From Deltaproteobacteria bacterium (lineage in GTDB: Bacteria > Desulfobacterota > Desulfobacteria > Desulfobacterales > Desulfobacteraceae): DNA of 33,820 bases. Numbering within the stretch: the stretch's first letter is position 1; each line of letters opens with the position of its first letter. The stretch lies in contig JAQIBP010000128.1 of the NCBI GenBank assembly GCA_027858995.1, forward strand, positions 1 through 33,820, written 5' to 3'. The notes beneath the pieces were generated by a model. The model was given only the letters and a program-made list of their open reading frames with translations, was not told the DNA's origin and ran no database searches. Shown piece after piece: positions 32,140-33,820 of this stretch. The translations under genes and the position numbers were made by a program.

Positions 32140-32835
32140 ATGAGTATCTTTGAATCCATGTGGGAAGATAAATTTTTTCTTTATAGAATAGGTATTGTAC
32201 TAATTTGTATAATAACCACATTTATTCTTCTCCAAAATGTAACAGGTACTCACAACACCCAAATCCTGCAGTCACTAAGCAATTTTCCAAAGCAATTAGG
32301 ACCATGGACACTTCAAAACACCCGAGAGTCAGGATCTGAAGTGATCAACTTGCTTGGTGTTAATGATTATATTGATTACACATATCAAAACAATAAAGGC
32401 AATCAGATAAATTTCTATGTTGGATTTTATGAATCTGTTGGAACAGGGGGGGGATATCATTCACCAAAAAATTGCCTGCCAGGCGGTGGATGGGGCATTG
32501 ATACCACAAAAAATATTAAAATAACCCCAAACAAAAAATTAAAAACCCAGGTCAATGCCACAGAAATGATAATTAGAAATGGCAACCAATATCAGGTAGT
32601 CTTCTATTGGTATCAGAATCGAGGCCGTATCATAGCTTCTGAATACTGGGAGAAAATATACCTTGTCCTTGATGCTCTGATCATGAAACGCAGGGATGGC
32701 TCCTTTGTAAGACTTATGGCACAAGCACCCCAAGGTAACATAAAAAAAGCAGAAACCCTGCTAAAAAACTTTGCTCAACTGGCCATGCCACAGCTTGATA
32801 ATTATCTTCCAGGTAAAAATTCAATCAGAAAATGA
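32140..32835 (+). CDS. epsI: Exosortase-associated protein EpsI
   Basis: 231 residues. One N-terminal membrane helix (about 12-32), then a periplasmic EpsI domain with the conserved ESVGTGGGYHSPKNCLPGGGW (positions 98-118, C112) and FYWYQNRGR. EpsI proteins accompany, or are fused to, exosortases; their exact role is not settled. Here the gene is separate and upstream, its stop overlapping the exosortase start (ATGA). An uninterrupted run of eight G (32446-32453) encodes Gly103-105. ATG 32158 (Met7) is a possible alternative start. Confidence 0.88.
   Translation: MSIFESMWEDKFFLYRIGIVLICIITTFILLQNVTGTHNTQILQSLSNFPKQLGPWTLQNTRESGSEVINLLGVNDYIDYTYQNNKGNQINFYVGFYESVGTGGGYHSPKNCLPGGGWGIDTTKNIKITPNKKLKTQVNATEMIIRNGNQYQVVFYWYQNRGRIIASEYWEKIYLVLDALIMKRRDGSFVRLMAQAPQGNIKKAETLLKNFAQLAMPQLDNYLPGKNSIRK
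32446..32453 (+). repeat. Eight-G homopolymer within epsI
   Basis: A run of eight G lies in codons 103-105 of epsI, in otherwise AT-rich DNA. The encoded glycines are part of the conserved motif, so the tract may be constrained. Such G-runs are classic sites for slipped-strand frameshifting in other bacteria. Confidence 0.8.
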
Positions 32836-33698
32836 AAATAAAAACTAACTCTTTTATAACTGTAATCTTAGTTATACTGATGCTTTTGTGCCTGGCAGCT
32901 CTGTATTATCAGATTTTTATTGATCTGATCCAGGACTGGTCAACTGATGATAATTATTCACATGGCTTTTTTATCCCATTTATCAGTATATATATGATTT
33001 ATTCCATACGATCAGAACTTGGAAATCTTAAAATCAAACCCCAAAATTTAGGTTTATTATTATTAATTGCAGGCCTTGCTCAATTAGTAATTGGAAAAAT
33101 TGGATCAGAATTCTTTGTCCAGCGTACCTCAATGATTCTGATTTTTTTTGGTTTCTCACTATTCTTTTTGGGCTCATCTTTTACAAAAAAAAATCTGATT
33201 CCCATACTATATTTAATTCTTATGATTCCCTTACCCGCAATTGTGTGGAACAAGATAGCCTTTCCCATGCAGCTTTTTGCCTCTGATTTAACTGAAAAAG
33301 CAATTCAACTTATAGGTATTGCAGTATTCCGGGAAGGCAATATCCTCCATCTTGCTCAAACCAGTCTTGAAGTTGTTGATGCCTGCTCCGGCCTTCGCTC
33401 CTTGACCACTATGTTTGCCTTAAGCACTGTAATAGCATGGTTTGCAACTTGTTCAGCACCAAAGAAATGGCTGTTATTTATAGCTGCAGCCCCAATCGCA
33501 ATTCTTTGCAATATAATAAGACTTACCTTTACAGCAATTCTGGCTTCAATGTATGGTGGCGATGTAGCACAGGGGTTTTTACATGAATTTTCAGGTTTTG
33601 TGACATTTGCTTTGGGCATGGCAATGCTCGTAGGTATTAGCAGCATTCTAACCAGGAAAATCAAAAACTCAAACGTTGAAATTGAAACAATCGGATAA
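32832..33698 (+). CDS. Exosortase
   Basis: 288 residues with about eight membrane helices. The transpeptidase-like triad is in place: C185 in VVDACSGLRSL, R230 in CNIIRLTF and H251 in FLHEFSGF. Exosortases cleave C-terminal PEP-CTERM-type signals and pass surface proteins on for attachment or release. The neighbouring chain-length, kinase, transferase and deacetylase genes are of the XrtA kind, so XrtA is the first guess; a related subfamily such as XrtD cannot be excluded. No substrate protein is in the window. Ten bases past the stop a group II intron begins. Confidence 0.9.
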   Translation: MKIKTNSFITVILVILMLLCLAALYYQIFIDLIQDWSTDDNYSHGFFIPFISIYMIYSIRSELGNLKIKPQNLGLLLLIAGLAQLVIGKIGSEFFVQRTSMILIFFGFSLFFLGSSFTKKNLIPILYLILMIPLPAIVWNKIAFPMQLFASDLTEKAIQLIGIAVFREGNILHLAQTSLEVVDACSGLRSLTTMFALSTVIAWFATCSAPKKWLLFIAAAPIAILCNIIRLTFTAILASMYGGDVAQGFLHEFSGFVTFALGMAMLVGISSILTRKIKNSNVEIETIG

Positions 33699-33708
33699 AT
33701 TAAAATGA

Positions 33709-33820
33709 GTGCGCCAGGCAAAGCTGGTAATTTCTTGTCGGTTAGAGTCCGACATAGTCAAAGGTTAGCCACCGGGCTATCACCAAAGGTGCATTTGTGG
33801 AGGTAACAAAGCAAATGAAG
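33709..33820 (+). mobile_element. Group II intron, 5' end (cut by window edge)
   Basis: The conserved intron start GTGCG is at 33709-33713. It is followed by domain I stems: CCAG/CTGG (33714-33727), TGTCGG/CCGACA with a seven-base loop (33736-33754), and TAGCC/GGCTA further on. The order of stems and the phrase GGTTAGCCACC-G are like domain I of bacterial group II introns. The insertion is on the plus strand, 10 bases past the exosortase stop. There is no terminator hairpin before it, so class C (terminator-targeting) is unlikely. The reverse transcriptase/maturase and domains II-VI would lie beyond the window. Confidence 0.78.

Noticed and set aside
33185-33193. Nine-A run in the exosortase gene as a phase switch
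   Set aside because: Runs of A or T of this length are common in this AT-rich window, so it carries little information by itself.

Overview
The window looks like a chromosomal segment of an anaerobic, Gram-negative, sulfate-reducing bacterium, most likely Desulfobacterales (Desulfobacteraceae-like). This is inferred from four things. The siroheme-dependent heme genes ahbC-hemB-ahbD occur together. The block kdsA-kdsC-lptC-lptA-lptB-rpoN-hpf-ptsN-rapZ-EIIA(Man) is of the type seen in former deltaproteobacteria. A COG1900 sulfurtransferase is present. The DNA is AT-rich, by eye well under 45% GC. No 16S rRNA or other direct taxonomic marker is present.

Layout. (1) 1-1729: accessory edge. It holds non-coding DNA with inverted repeats, a detached second copy of the 3' end of ahbD (231-418), and an orphan AAA ATPase with a palindrome-covered promoter. 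(2) 1738-6783, minus strand: a ClpX-like ATPase followed by ahbC-hemB-ahbD with overlapping stop/start codons. (3) 6896-9723, minus: EIIA(Man), gapA, tpiA, secG, tRNA-Leu(GAG) and an intrinsic terminator. (4) 9720-16289, minus: kdsA through rapZ, covering Kdo synthesis, LPS transport, sigma-54 and the nitrogen-type PTS. (5) 16462-23252, plus: an M23 peptidase, a COG1900 protein, lepB, pyrB, pyrC and an NtrC/PilR-type sigma-54 activator. (6) 23253-33698, plus: a 595-base control region with two sigma-54-like promoters, then an exosortase-type exopolysaccharide cluster. That cluster comprises a chain-length protein, tyrosine autokinase, sugar transferase, export protein, outer-membrane barrel, UDP-glucose dehydrogenase, deacetylase, EpsI and exosortase. 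(7) 33709-33820: the 5' end of a group II intron, cut by the window edge.

How it fits together. Regions 3 and 4 couple envelope synthesis, sigma-54 and PTS regulation. Region 6 is a surface polysaccharide/protein-sorting locus that may depend on the rpoN product and the activator at 21867-23252, both encoded here. No PEP-CTERM-type substrate protein is visible in the window.

Most unusual observations: degenerate heptanucleotide tandem repeats filling at least six intergenic spacers; the duplicated, diverged ahbD 3' end flanking the orphan ATPase; a perfect 28-bp palindrome inside the sugar-transferase gene; an eight-G tract in epsI; and a ClpX paralogue that keeps the ClpP-docking loop but lacks the zinc domain. 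All functional assignments are from reading sequence motifs; no database search was run.
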